From positions 25,515,636 through 25,579,635 of the forward strand of contig NC_079134.1 in NCBI RefSeq assembly GCF_945859705.1: a DNA stretch of 64,000 nt, read 5' to 3'. The stretch is from Episyrphus balteatus. Lineage: Eukaryota > Arthropoda > Insecta > Diptera > Syrphidae. The position numbers and the translations under genes were made by a program. Positions 33,597-45,239 of this stretch are shown piece after piece (position 1 is the stretch's first letter; every line of letters begins with the position of its first letter). The notes beneath the pieces were generated by a model. The model made no database searches and was not told the DNA's origin. It worked only from the letters and a program-made list of their open reading frames with translations.

Positions 33597-33616
33597 CATA
33601 GCGCTTCGCTGCTATG
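33597..33616 (+). other. Junction hairpin CATAGC-GCTTCGCT-GCTATG
   Basis: A perfect 6-bp stem with loop GCTTCGCT, 20 bp after ACTAGCC. The same hairpin occurs at the start of unit 2 (about 52908-52927). A variant with another stem but the same loop is at 43282-43305. Confidence 0.75.
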
Positions 33617-33659
33617 GTTATGAGTGCAATCAAATAGTGTTTTATGTATATAGTGTTTT

Positions 33660-34265
33660 ATGTATATAGTTGAATGTTGGTTAGATTGTTTGATTATTTG
33701 TTTGATTGTATGTTTGATTGTTTGATTGATTGTTTGTTTGATTGTTTGTTTGATTATTTGTTTGATTGTGTTTGATTGTATGTTTGATTGTTTAGTTTGT
33801 TTGATTGATTGTTTGTTTGATTGTTTGTTTGATTGTTTGTTTGATTGTTTGTTTGATTGTTTGTTTGATTGTTTGTTTGATTGTTTGTTTTATTGTTTGT
33901 TTGATTATTTGTTTGATTATTTGTTTGATTGTATGTTTGATTGTTTAGTCTGTTTGATTGATTGTTTATTTGATTGTTTGTTTGATTGTTTGTTTGATTG
34001 TTTGTCGATTGTTTGTTTGATTGTTTGTTTGATTGTTTGTTTGATTGTTTGTTTGATTGTTACTTGATTGTTTGTTTGATTGTTTGTTTGATTGTTTGTT
34101 TGATTGTTTGTTTGATTGTTTGTTTGATTATTTGTTTGATTGTGTTTGATTGTATGTTTGATTGTTTAGTTTGTTTGTTTGATTGTTTGTTTGATTGTTT
34201 GTTTGATTGTTTGTTTGATTGTTTGTTTGATTGTTTGTTTGATTGTTTGTTTGATTGTTCGTTTG
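33660..34265 (+). repeat. (TTTGATTG)n minisatellite
   Basis: Tandem TTTGATTG/TTTGTTTGATTG units with occasional TTTGATTA and TTTGATTGTATG variants. The long frame reading FDCLFDCL/CLIVCLIV is a product of the 8-bp period and is not a gene. Confidence 0.95.
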
Positions 34266-34749
34266 TTGTAAGTGTTTTGTTGTTTAGTTGTATAATGATT
34301 TAATTGTTTGGCTGCCTCTTGTTTTTTGTCTTTCGATTGTTAATTGTTGTTTATTCTCTGATGTTCATTGTTTCATGTTTATTGTTAGGTGTTTGTTTTT
34401 TTGTTATTAAGTTGTTTGGTTGGTTATTGGGGTGTTTGGTTGTTTGTTGGTCCTTGTTTGCTGTTTGGTGCTTGTTGCTTCTTTTTGTTTTTGTTGTACA
34501 CATGAATACATTTAATCATTTAAAAAACTACTTCTTGGACACGTTATAGGAATAAGGGTGGGGTTAAAGTTTTAGTGGGGTTAACAGTAAAGTGGGTTTG
34601 AGTTTGTTTATATGCAAAGTTTATTATAACTTAAACAATATTATGTATTTTGATGATCAAGTATCAACTTTTGAATCTAAAAAATTTTATTATAGGTACA
34701 TCTCCTGTTTCAATTATCTCTCATGCTTTCTATTGACGGAACATAATAT

Positions 34750-35000
34750 TGATTTCTGATTGTATGATAATTATCTCAGGATATTGTATATGAAATTAAT
34801 AGAAAATTAATAGAAATTGAATGAAAATGAAATTGCACAGTCATAGTTTATTTAATTACCTATCTACAGTATAAATTTAATTTATCTATCTATTAAAACA
34901 AAGAAGTTATAATCAAATTATTTTTCGTGTCGCTTTTTCGTTTCATCTTGTTTCAAATCACTACGATACTAAAGAAGTTTTCACTTCAAAAACAAAACTG
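34750..35000 (+). repeat. Partial block-C fragment
   Basis: TATCTCAGGATATTGTATAT to TCGCTTTTTCGTTTCATCTT and GTTTCAAATCACTACGATAC matches the minus strand of about 8775-9000. Confidence 0.55.
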
Positions 35001-35271
35001 TCATAAGTACTCAAAAGTATTAAAAAACAATATAATTTTTAAAAATCTGCGTATTTTACAAAAAAAAAAAAAATATTTAATAAAAGAAAAGAAAATATTT
35101 GCTAAATACGCTTGAAAATATTCATATTTTCATATAAGCCTACAAAAACAATTGCAATTTCTAATATTCTTTTTTATTAAAAATTCATCTAGGGTTAAGT
35201 GCGTTGCACTTTGTTGCATGAAAAAAAGTAATATTGGCAACACTTGTAACATAAAATAAGTGCCTTCTGGT

Positions 35272-35545
35272 ATGGTCGACCATTGTATATATATTTCCAT
35301 AGTACTATCAAGGAGACAAACGATCTTAGAAACTCTAGTGGGAGCTTAAAAAAGCAGAATTTGTATGAAATAAATGCACTGATCGCTACCTCAAAATAGT
35401 TGTGACTTAAAGTAATACTAAATTCGACTTCATGATAGTAGTATAGAAATATATATACAATGTGGTCAACTACGTTTGTAAGTTTGAGCAAGTTCCATTG
35501 AGACAGTAAATTTTGTGACTTTTCATCAAATGTTATCGTTCATGT
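35272..35545. mobile_element. Hairpin-bearing insertion in unit 1, absent from unit 2
   Basis: TTGTATATATATTTCC and ATAGTACTATCA on the left are mirrored by TGATAGTAGTATAGAAATAT, ATATACAATG on the right (to ~35470). Unit 2 reads straight from CCTTCTGGTATG to TAGTATTTTTAGCATTTC near 55330-55360. So this ~270-bp stretch is an insertion here or a deletion there. Confidence 0.5.
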
Positions 35546-35966
35546 TAATCGGTAGTATTTTTAGCATTTCTTTTTCTATATATGTAGATAGTAAATATTC
35601 AAAAAATGTTTTCTGCGAAAGAAGTAAAGTCGTAAAGATAAAATTAAAAGACATATTAAAATCAGATAGGTAGCTCAAAAAAGTGAAAAAAGATGGTACT
35701 CGTTAAAGTTACCAGAAAGATAAATGACTGGAGGAAGCACTAATGAAAATATTATCATACGTGTGTTATTACTGCAAATAGATTGAATTTAAAACAAAAG
35801 AAACAATTTGTCTACCAACAAAATTTGATAGGGCGGTCTTACCCTCATGTGGGGCCAAGAAAGTTTTTTTTTATGTTTTTTCAAAACGTATTATCTTCTT
35901 TTCAGTGTTTTTTATTAATTTTGAGAGTTTCTAAAAAAATAATAAACTTAATGAAAAAAGACTATG

Positions 35967-36092
35967 GGCCATATTCATTGACGCTGTCTAAGTTATTACT
36001 AAAAAAGACTGGAGTTTATCCTTTTTAAATAACATTTTATAAACCCCAGTCTAAGATAAACCGGGGTCTTAAGACGACTATTAATGCCCCTT
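35967..36092. repeat. Short MITE-like segment GGGCCATATTCATTGACG
   Basis: It starts GGGCCATATTCATTG and ends ATTAATGCCCC (unit 2 copy 55797-55923 ends ATATGCCCC). The ends are roughly inverted, with an internal AGACTGGAGTTTATCC / AAACCCCAGTCT hairpin. Confidence 0.45.
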
Positions 36093-36179
36093 TATTTTAA
36101 TTAGAAGAAGTTTTTTATTGGTTTTAAGACAGTTAAACACTGAAAGGCCAGACGGCCTTTCCCCTACTTTCCCTAATAA

Positions 36180-37378
36180 CACTGGTCTGCAAAATTTAAC
36201 TTTTTTTTTCTCCTTCAAATAATTGTTTGATATTATGACAGATTAGACTTTCTTGAATCTAAACCTGGTTTCAGAAAAATTCTATCAGGTACCATTTTTG
36301 TAAAAATGATTTTTGAAAAATGTGGGTAGTTTCTAAAAAATCAACCTTTTAGATTTATTTGAACTCGTGCAAAATTAAAACTATTTGTAGCATTGAGCTC
36401 AAATTTGGAGGACTTATTCCTCGTAATATGGCCTATCGATTCACACCAAATATGTCCTTTTACATTAATGTTTACTCATGTTTTAAAATACTGATTTATA
36501 AAAAAAGCAGAAATATCGAAACCCTTTACTTTTTAGTAAATCCAACATGAACAAAAACACCTTAATTAAGGAAAATGTAAAATATCAACGCCCATTATAT
36601 TTAAAAAGTCAAATATGTAAAGAAAACCATAATAAAATACATTAAAAAATTTTTTTACGTGTTTTGTAATTTTATATACTATTTATCTATGTATTTATAA
36701 ATATCTTATTTGTAATAAACCATTCGATAAACTGACTTATAAAGCTTCAGATTTGTTTCTCCTAGAAACAAAAGTATACTTTTCTTAAAATTTTTGATGT
36801 GCTGAGTTAGAATCCGAAGTCAAAAAAATTCTATCACGTGAGGATTTTAAGATATTCGCATTAAAGTATCACAAAATCAAGTTTTTTCTTAGAAAATCTC
36901 AATTAAAACTACTATATCTCACAAACCAGAGCTGACCGAAATTTTGAGTTCGGATTCAAAATCAGCACACTAAAGTCCATTAGAAAAGTATATTTTTTTT
37001 TTCTAGGGAGAAAGATATAATAATTTTTAAAGATAAGTTTTTTTTATGATAAGATATGCCAAACCTACTAAACTTACTTAAGATATCTCGGAGAAGAAAA
37101 GAGATATTGAGAAGATTGAAACTTAATTTGAAAGAAAAAAATAAGTTCTTTTAAAAACCGTAAGAATTTTAATTGAAAAATATTACATTATGCCAAAATA
37201 TTTCTTCGAAAACAGCAAAAAAAATGGGTTTTTGAGATTGTCTAACGGGAATATCTGAAAAACGTGACGTACTACATCAATTCTGACTTCGGATTCGGAA
37301 TCAGCATACAAAAATCCTTTAGAAAAGTATACAATATACATAGTTTTATTTAAAGGAGGATTTCCTTGCAGACCAGTG
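36180..37378. mobile_element. CACTGGT-family element with empty site in unit 2
   Basis: The ends CACTGGTCTGC and GCAGACCAGTG are perfect inverted repeats flanked by TAA (36177-36179 and 37379-37381). Unit 2 has the uninterrupted site CCCTAATAAGCTTTC near 56002-56016, with a single TAA. The interior contains two inverted blocks (CCGAAGTCAAAAAAATTCTA / GACTTCGGATTCGGAATCAG). No transposase frame is seen. Confidence 0.85.
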
Positions 37379-37739
37379 TAAGCTTTGAATGTTATCTTTC
37401 ATTTAAAATCGCATTTATAATGATCAAAAATTTATTTCCGAATTTATAATTAATTGTTTTTTAAGATTAATCCAGAGTTCAAAAATTAATTCATTTTATG
37501 ACTGAAAGCGTTGAATTTTGCTTTACATATAAGGATAATTCAATTATTTTTCATGAAGCTTGTAATTGACGCAGAATAATGTTTGATATGGATACATTTT
37601 TAATTTATCAAGTTTGCGAAAAAAAAGTAATCATAACAGTTAAAAGTGTAATATTTAGTCAGTTTTTGGAATTGAAGACTTTCTTGCTTTAGTTTTTCAA
37701 AAATTTTCAAGGTTTTTTTTTTTTTTATTTAAATTTATA

Positions 37740-39060
37740 CATCATATTGCATTTCTATTGATCCAGCAATTATTAAGGAAACTGTGAGCAATAATGTGCT
37801 GGTGTTTTACAATATTTCAACTTTTCATAGATTTACCTATAAAATTTTAAATTTTATGATATTTGAAAAATTAATTTGAAGCTCGTAGACATTATAAAGC
37901 AATAATTTTTATTAGTGTAGTAACTAAAGCAAATTATTAGAAAACCCGGCCGAACAGATCTGATTTTGATGATCTTTTTTTTTTTAAACGATGAAATTAA
38001 ATTTTTTTTAACAAAACCATTTTTTTGCTTAAATTTCATAAGATAAATGATACTAAAGATTCTCTACGAAATTTAAGGAAAACAAATATATGGTAGTAAA
38101 AGACTACCTTTAATTTTCTCACGAACTGACTTCAAATGCAAACAAAATATTTTAAACCCAACGGCAGCACCTACAATATTTGCATACCTACACTTTTAAA
38201 AAAAAAACCAGAATCTCATTTCTATCTATATAAATTTAAATTCACTATATAATCAAGACTTTTCGAAAAATTGGTCCTCAACTGAGAGTTTTGTAAAAAA
38301 AAACCTTACTAAAAATTTTTAAATGGCTTTTTTTTCAAACTTTTTCCTAGTAATATTTGAATTTATTTTATTTATCAGATGAATTCCGAAGAGGAAAAGG
38401 TAATATTTATTACAGATTTGAAAAAAAAAAAAAAATAAAAATTACTTCATTTTCATTGGATTTTTTGATAAAAACAGAATTTTTGCATTAAAATAATTGA
38501 TTTTCTCAAAGACTTTGGCAAATAAGAACTTTAAACTTTTGCTATTTTACTTTCAACAATAAGGGCTATTGAATGGTGAAAAAATAACTTTATATTTAAA
38601 TGTTGAACTTAAAAAAAATTAGCTAATTTACAAAAAAAAAATAGTTAATTTTTTTTTTCAAAACTTCTATTAAAAAAGTTCTTCGAAAATGAAATACTTT
38701 TAAATTTTTTTCATAAACTGTAATACATATTGACATATCCTTTCATAATTTCAAATTTTAAAAAATGTGGCTAAAAAAATTTGAAAAATAAATGCAATTT
38801 ATATTACGAAAAAGTTTTTAAAAGGACATGTTAAAATTTTTAAATAATTTCTTATTTCAAATACTGCCACTTTTGGAGCTTTAGTTACTCTACTATATTG
38901 GACAATATTAATGAACATTCTAAGTACTATTTGAAATGAAAATAAAAACTTTTAATGCAGCTGGTCAGAATAAGTGAGAGAAAAACATTTTATTTTTCAA
39001 ATAAAACCTTCAAAAATTATGGTAATTTTCAGTATTATTAATTGATCAAAATACATACAG
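37740..39060 (+). repeat. Diverged monomers of the ~540-bp satellite, unit 1
   Basis: AGCAATTATTAAGGAAACTG (~37766), followed by AACATTCTAAGTACTATTTG (~38913) and GGTCAGAATAAG, repeats the phrases that recur about every 540 bp at 47.9-51.0 kb. The copies are old and interrupted. Confidence 0.5.
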
Positions 39061-39324
39061 TGACCCTAAATATCATGATTTATTTGAGAACCCATTTATT
39101 GTAATTTAAAAATAAAAATACCGAAGTAATAAGTGGATTTCTGAAATCAAATCAGAGTTTTTAGAATATGAATTTTTTCCGACCAAATACCTTGAATTTT
39201 GCTTAGAATTGCGTATAAGCATATTTCAATTATTTTTCAAGACGCTTGTAATTGACATACAGTAAAGTTGATAAGTCAAATTAAGCATACGTTTGTGTAG
39301 AAAAATAGTAAATTAGATATATAA

Positions 39325-39975
39325 CACTGGTTAACAAAATTAAACTTTTTTTTTGTTGCCGAAACAAAATTATACTTTTCTGAAGGTTTTCAGTGTGCTG
39401 AACTCGAATCCGAAGTCAAAAAAAATTAAACAGCTCCCGTTTTTGAAATATTACCGTTAGAGTATGCAGTACTTCGGACCTTATTTTTTTATATAAGGAA
39501 AATTGTTTGAGCATATTTAGTAACGGTTTTTATAAGAACTATTTATCACCTTTTTAAATCTGTTTAAATCTTTCCGATATCTTTTTTATTGCCCGAGATA
39601 TCCTCAGTTGTTTGGTATTTTTATAAATTTTATGACGTCATTATCTCCTTTATGATATATGAAGAAAAACCCACTTACTTAATTTTAAGATATCTCGGGC
39701 AATACAAAAGATATTGAAAAGATTTAAACAGTTATCGAAAGATGGAAAACAGTTTTTATAGAAACCGTTACTAAATATTCTCAAACAATTTTCCTTATAC
39801 AAAAGAATAAGGTCCGAAGAAATAAAAAAAAAACGTTTTTTTGCATTTTCTAACGGTAATATCTCAAAAACGGGAGCTGATTAGTTGTTTATGACTTCGG
39901 ATTCGAGTTCAACACACTGAAAACCTTCAGAAAAGTATATTTTTGTTTCGGCAACAAAACCTTTGTAAACCAGTG
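39325..39975. mobile_element. 651-bp CACTGGT-family foldback with empty site in unit 2
   Basis: The ends CACTGGTTAACAAAATTAAA and AAACCAGTG are inverted. Almost the whole element is a palindrome (GGCAACAAAA / TTTTGTTGCCG, CGGATTCGAGTTCA / TGAACTCGAATCCG, TATCTCGGGCAAT / ATTGCCCGAGATA). TAA flanks both sides (39322-39324 and 39976-39978). Unit 2 has a single TAA in ATTTATAATTAACGC near 58980. Confidence 0.88.
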
Positions 39976-40025
39976 TAATTAATGCATAAGAAAAGTAATC
40001 AAAGCGGTAAAAAATGTAGTAGTTA

Positions 40026-41236
40026 GGGCCAATTTATTGACTCTCCATTAAACTTTAAATCTCCATTAAAAAAGGGAATTTTAAATTAAAAAACAAAATT
40101 CATTTATTCAGTCTCTTTTAAGAGTTTTTTAAGTTTGACTACATTAACTAATAGAGCATTAAATTTAAAAGTCGTTTTAGTTAAAACACCAAAATCGAAA
40201 CAGAAAACAAAATAGTCCACCGAAGGAATAAACATCGAAAAATTAGATAACATTTCTTTAAAGGATTGTTGAAATAAATTATTAGTCCTAATATGTTTGT
40301 GTAAATTTTGTGATGTGATTTCAATGAAGTTATATAAATGTATTGTATCGGTCTACTTCTGAATAAATATTGCTTTTATGCACCTTTATCAACTGGAAAT
40401 TCTATTGTAGATTTTATAGGTGTATTAAGGAGTCACGCGGACGATTGCTAAGAATCGAATAAGATTCATATCTACATATTTATGACAAAAATTCCCTAAT
40501 ACGTTGTCCTAAAACGACCCAAAAAAAAGAATCTCTCTGGACGCCAAAATTCTGGTTCTAGTAAAGCAATTATCGTGCTTTAAGGAAGAGGGGCGAAGAG
40601 CGGACAGAATTACGAAGTTATAAAGTTCAAAATTAATTCAAATTGGCGCTCCTAGAGCAAGTCGTTTTCTTGTCGTTTTAGTACAAACGACTTATAGCCT
40701 GTTTTTATTTTATTGCAACATTGCACTAAAGATAAAGATTTTGAAAGGACATAAATTCAAAAAAATTAATGGATCTACTCCACAGAACAGCACAATATAC
40801 AAAATCATCTTCTCCACTTCAAAGAAACACAAGCGTTGATGGATAATATTTTCATCTCATAAAATTGCAATTGCATCAGTTTTTGGTACACACTGACATT
40901 TTGATACCCTCGCTTATGGACCAGTTTTTATATTTGTTTTATTATTCTTCATTTAAATCTTTTAATTCAAATCTATGTATCTATTTATTATACATATTTA
41001 ATTTGACAAATATTAAATTTAGACAAATTAATTTTTCAAAAAAATAAAAAAATCCCTAGGATATTTTTAACAGAGTTTTAAATTTAAAGTTTCCATTAAA
41101 AGTAAGCACTTTAACTAAAGAAGGGTGAATTAAATGAATTTTTAATGATGTATACTTAAAGGCGTCAATAGTTTAACAACGCTTTTAACTAAAACGATAA
41201 ATTTCAAAATTTAATGGGGGCTCAATAAATTGGCCC
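40026..41236. mobile_element. 1.2-kb Harbinger-like element (GGGCCAATTTATTGA ends)
   Basis: GGGCCAATTTATTGA and TCAATAAATTGGCCC are perfect inverted ends, extended by CTCCATTAAACTTTAAAT-like pairing. TTA flanks both sides (40023-40025 and 41237-41239). The element is missing from the corresponding place in unit 2 (about 59010). A TTA duplication and GGG ends suit PIF/Harbinger. No intact transposase is visible. Confidence 0.8.
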
Positions 41237-41434
41237 TTAGTCTGTTTTTTCTATATAACCCTTTATTGCTTTATTTTTTTAAGAATTTTGAAAGATTTTA
41301 TTTTTTTAATTTTATATGTGATATTACCTTTCCATTGATACCTCAATCAGATAAATCAAGCAAGTATCAAAGAAACTGTGACAAATCATGTGTAGGTAGA
41401 TTGTAATATTTTAAATTTTCTTATTAAAAAAAAA

Positions 41435-43262
41435 AAAAAACAAAAAAATATTATTATTTAAGTTTTTTTTTACAACTTTTTTGTTTAAAAATTAATAAAA
41501 TAATAGCACCATGTTATAGCTTGTTACTTAAGCTAGAAACTGAGACTTAATTTATATCTGTAAGTTTTGTAGAAAAAAAGTAATAATTTTTTAAAGTCAA
41601 TCAAATTTTACAAAAAAAGCCAAAAAAAACACTTTTTTTCTTTTCTTTTATCAATATATCGATTTTTTAATATGAAAAGCTTAGAAAAAAATTATACCAT
41701 TAAAAAGCTTATAAAATTTCCTAAAGAATAAAGCCATATTAAAATTTTAAGAATGATCAAAAAGTATAAAAATAATTTATTGAAAACAATCATTTTCATC
41801 AAAAAAGCAAAAAAAACCTATAAATTTATCTTCACACGTCGTTTATTCAATTTTTTTTAATGACAACCTATAAAAAATTTTATACCATCTAAAAGCTTAT
41901 TGTCTTAGCTTAAAATATATATATATAATAGGTCTATGAGACATCTACAAAAAGAGCTAGAATTTTTTGAACTCAATGTATTTTCATCAAAAAAAGCAAA
42001 AAAAACATTTATTTTTTTCTTCTCATGCTATTAAATCAATTTTTTTCAATGGCAATGGCAAAATTTTTATATCACGTTAAAGCTTATTGTTTTACCTTTC
42101 ACATGACGGTTCAATCTTATTTCCAAGTTGCCTACAAGAAAAGTTAGAATTTTTTAAAGTCAACCATGTGGAATTTCCAGACTGAGATTACGGTACTTCC
42201 TACACTGGTGACTGTTCATGATCAACAGATCTCCACTGGTGTTTTGAGTGTTTTCGCAAGTTTCTTGATTTAACATTGTGTAGCTTGTAGTTAGTCTACC
42301 GTTATGTGTGATATACCAAATGAAAGGTAATTGTATCAGGATGCTCATAAAAGTTTAATAAAATTTCTATCTGCTCTAGATCAATAGTTATAACCTGTTG
42401 AATTCTCACACTTTAATTTACAGTTATCTCAAAATTGTGTGTACGAAATTGATTGAAATTTTGTACACATATAGTCCTGCCAATACTCTATCTACCCTCT
42501 AAGTTTCATTCATTTATGAGGTAAACAAAAAAAGATAAAAATAAAAAACGGTTAAAAACGGGAAAAAATGACCAAAAAACTTGGCTCCAAAAAACTTCTT
42601 CATCTCGATTTTGATGGAAAATTTCATTCAACGGTTCCAATTTTTTGCACATACACTCATACATACTCCACCTATACACCCTATAAGTTTCAGATTTTTT
42701 GAGCACTCGGAAATATTTCTAAAAATAAAAACCCACCCAATTTTAACACGCAAAAATAGGTGTTTTTCAAAACTCTCTATCTCAAAAATCAGTTACTTAA
42801 AAAAAAAATCCCAACACACGTCTCGACTATTTTTTCACCACCTATCCATTGGTATATTCAAAATTTCCCAGAAAAATTCCCCTCTCTCGTAATCACCCCT
42901 TTCTCAACTTGCCCCAAATTGATAAGCTTTTCAAAACCTAACGATTTCTTACCGATTTAGATTTTTAAAAATTTTTTACCAAAAGTCCATTGACATAAAA
43001 AATGATTATCTATCTATTGCAAAAAAAATCAACTCTCTACGACATCGCATTTAGATTTTAGATAATTTTTTCATTTTGCCATTTTGCCCCGTTTTACCCT
43101 ATTAAATGTGCGATTTGGATAAAAACCTTTCTTAGTGCAAACCGCTTCACCAATACCTATCATATACCATTGAGTTTGGAGTTTTTTATTTTTTTCCCAT
43201 ATAGAGCCAGTGATTATGTGAATGGTGGAAAAAAAAAAATCAACGCATTTATAATATAGTAC
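41435..43262 (+). repeat. Block-C dispersed repeat, unit 1 copy
   Basis: It starts near CACCATGTTATAGCTTGTTA and ends at the ACTAGCC junction. Nearly identical copies lie at 59190-61014, a more diverged one at 51085-52890, and remote ones at 28660-30310 and 8628-9640 (minus). The 62-codon minus-strand frame in it (42160-42348) is also present at 59910-60098. I regard it as a by-product. Confidence 0.85.
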
Positions 43263-43281
43263 TAGCCATCATACCCGTGAA

Positions 43282-43305
43282 TGAATATCGCTTCGCTGAT
43301 ATTCA
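43282..43305 (+). other. Junction hairpin TGAATATC-GCTTCGCT-GATATTCA
   Basis: A perfect 8-bp stem with loop GCTTCGCT, 21 bp after ACTAGCC at 43261. It is identical at about 61033-61056. The loop is the same as in the hairpins at 33597 and ~52908 although the stem sequence differs. Confidence 0.75.
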
Positions 43306-43329
43306 AATAGTAAATTGTAAACAATTACA

Positions 43330-43505
43330 AATGAATATATATTATGTATAAGAATATTATATAATAAAAATATATATATATAAGTATATATATATAATAA
43401 ATAAATATATATATATGTATAAATATAAATATATATGTATAAGTATATATATATATATATAAATATATATGTATAAGTATATATATATATATATAAATAT
43501 ATATG

Positions 43506-43575
<70 letters not shown>

Positions 43576-43695
43576 AATATATATGTATAAGTATATATAT
43601 ATATATAAATATATATGTATAAGTATATATATATATAAATATATATGTATAAGTATATATATATATATATAAATATATATGTATAAGTATATATA
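43330..43695. repeat. AT/TATATGTATAAG microsatellite
   Basis: Runs of TA and TATATGTATAAGTATA units. The long YIYIYI reading frames here are artefacts of the repeat. Confidence 0.95.
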
Positions 43696-43696
43696 T

Positions 43697-45037
43697 TAGG
43701 GTGGGTCAAAAAAATCAAAATTTTTTTTTTTTATTTGGTACTCCGAAAAATCGATTGCTAGACCCCTCTAGAATATACACACCAAATATGAGCTCTTTAT
43801 ATTAGTGGGAAGGTCCTCCGCTTTGCAATTTTCCATTTTTACATCAAGCTTCTACTAAAACAAAATAATTTTTTTATTAATTGACTTTTTAGCAAATTTC
43901 TTTTCATATTCTTGTAGGAAATTGAACGCTCTACAAAAAAGGCCTTATACACTTTTTTCGTTTATCTAACCGTTGAATAGATATTTGAGGTCCAAAAATC
44001 GAGAAAATCTTTAAAAATTCGTTTTTTGTTCTTAATTTTGTAACAAATTGAAAAATTATAATGATCAAACGCGCAAGACATATTCTTGTTGGAAATTGAT
44101 TGCTCCACAAAAAAGGTCTTCCTAACTTTTTTCATTAATCTAACCATTCTAAAGATATTCGAGGTCAAAGTTAAAAAAAAATATAAAAACATTTTATATT
44201 TTTAAAAAATTTCTAATTCACTGAAACTTCATTATTTTCAAATTAGAAAGATATATTCTTGTAGGGGCTTAAACGTTCTACAAAAAATTCCTTGGAATGA
44301 AATTGATTGCTTTAACCGTTTAGAAGATATTCGTATCCAAATCGCAATGCATACGGGTCATAAGAAAACTATTGAAATCAGTGAGCATTGGTTTGGATAC
44401 GAATATCTTCTAAACGGTTAAAGCAATCAATTTCATTCCAAGGAATTTTTTGTGGAACGTTTAAGCCCCTACAAGAATATATCTTTCTAATTTGAAAATA
44501 ATGAAGTTTCAGTGAATTAGAAATTTTTTAAAAATATAAAATGTTTTTATATTTTTTTTTAACTTTGACCTCGAATATCTTTAGAATGGTTAGATTAATG
44601 AAAAAAGTTAGGAAGACCTTTTTTGTGGAGCAATCAATTTCCAACAAGAATATGTCTTGCGCGTTTGATCATTATAATTTTTCAATTTGTTACAAAATTA
44701 AGAACAAAAAACGAATTTTTAAAGATTTTCTCGATTTTTGGACCTCAAATATCTATTCAACGGTTAGATAAACGAAAAAAGTGTATAAGGCCTTTTTTGT
44801 AGAGCGTTCAATTTCCTACAAGAATATGAAAAGAAATTTGCTAAAAAGTCAATTAATAAAAAAATTATTTTGTTTTAGTAGAAGCTTGATGTAAAAATGG
44901 AAAATTGCAAAGCGGAGGACCTTCCCACTAATATAAAGAGCTCATATTTGGTGTGTATATTCTAGAGGGGTCTAGCAATCGATTTTTCGGAGTACCAATT
45001 CAAAAAAAAGAATTTCGATTTTTTTTGACCCACCCTA
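43697..45037. mobile_element. 1.34-kb foldback element with ~645-bp arms, copy 1
   Basis: The element runs from TAGGGTGGGTCAAAAAAATC to GATTTTTTTTGACCCACCCT. The arms 43697-44340 and 44393-45037 are near-perfect reverse complements around a ~50-bp loop containing GCAATGCATACGGGTCATAA. The identical 76-codon frames on opposite strands (43962-44192 minus, 44541-44771 plus) come from this symmetry. Copy 2 is at 62527-63867. A diverged fragment is at 22785. Confidence 0.9.
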
Positions 45038-45239
45038 ATATATATATGTATATAAATAAATATATGTATAAATATATATATATATATATAAATATATATG
45101 TATATGTATATATATATATAAATATATATGTATAAGTATATATATAAATATATATATAAGAATATATGTATAAAAATATATGTATAAGAAAATAATATTG
45201 TATATTTATATATATTATACTTATATATAATAATTATAT

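Noticed and set aside
33726..34303. Long frames reading CLIVCLIV / FDCLFDCL (also at 46032-46877 and 53156-53413)
   Set aside because: They arise from the 8-bp TTTGATTG period, which leaves frames open; no start context, no other sequence feature of a gene.
35272..35470. Hairpin considered as a microRNA precursor
   Set aside because: Stem too long and microsatellite-rich, and the segment looks like a recent insertion; no evidence of a processed RNA.
42160..42348. 62-residue minus-strand frame conserved at 59910-60098
   Set aside because: Both lie in almost identical copies of a dispersed repeat; the third copy at 51.8 kb breaks the frame, so there is no sign of protein-level selection.
43269..43718. 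149- and 122-residue YIYIYI frames (also 62180-62548)
   Set aside because: Translation of an AT microsatellite, not a protein.
43962..44771. Two identical 76-residue frames on opposite strands (repeated at 62792-63601)
   Set aside because: They are the two arms of a palindrome; the text has no domain and identical copies are forced by the inverted repeat.
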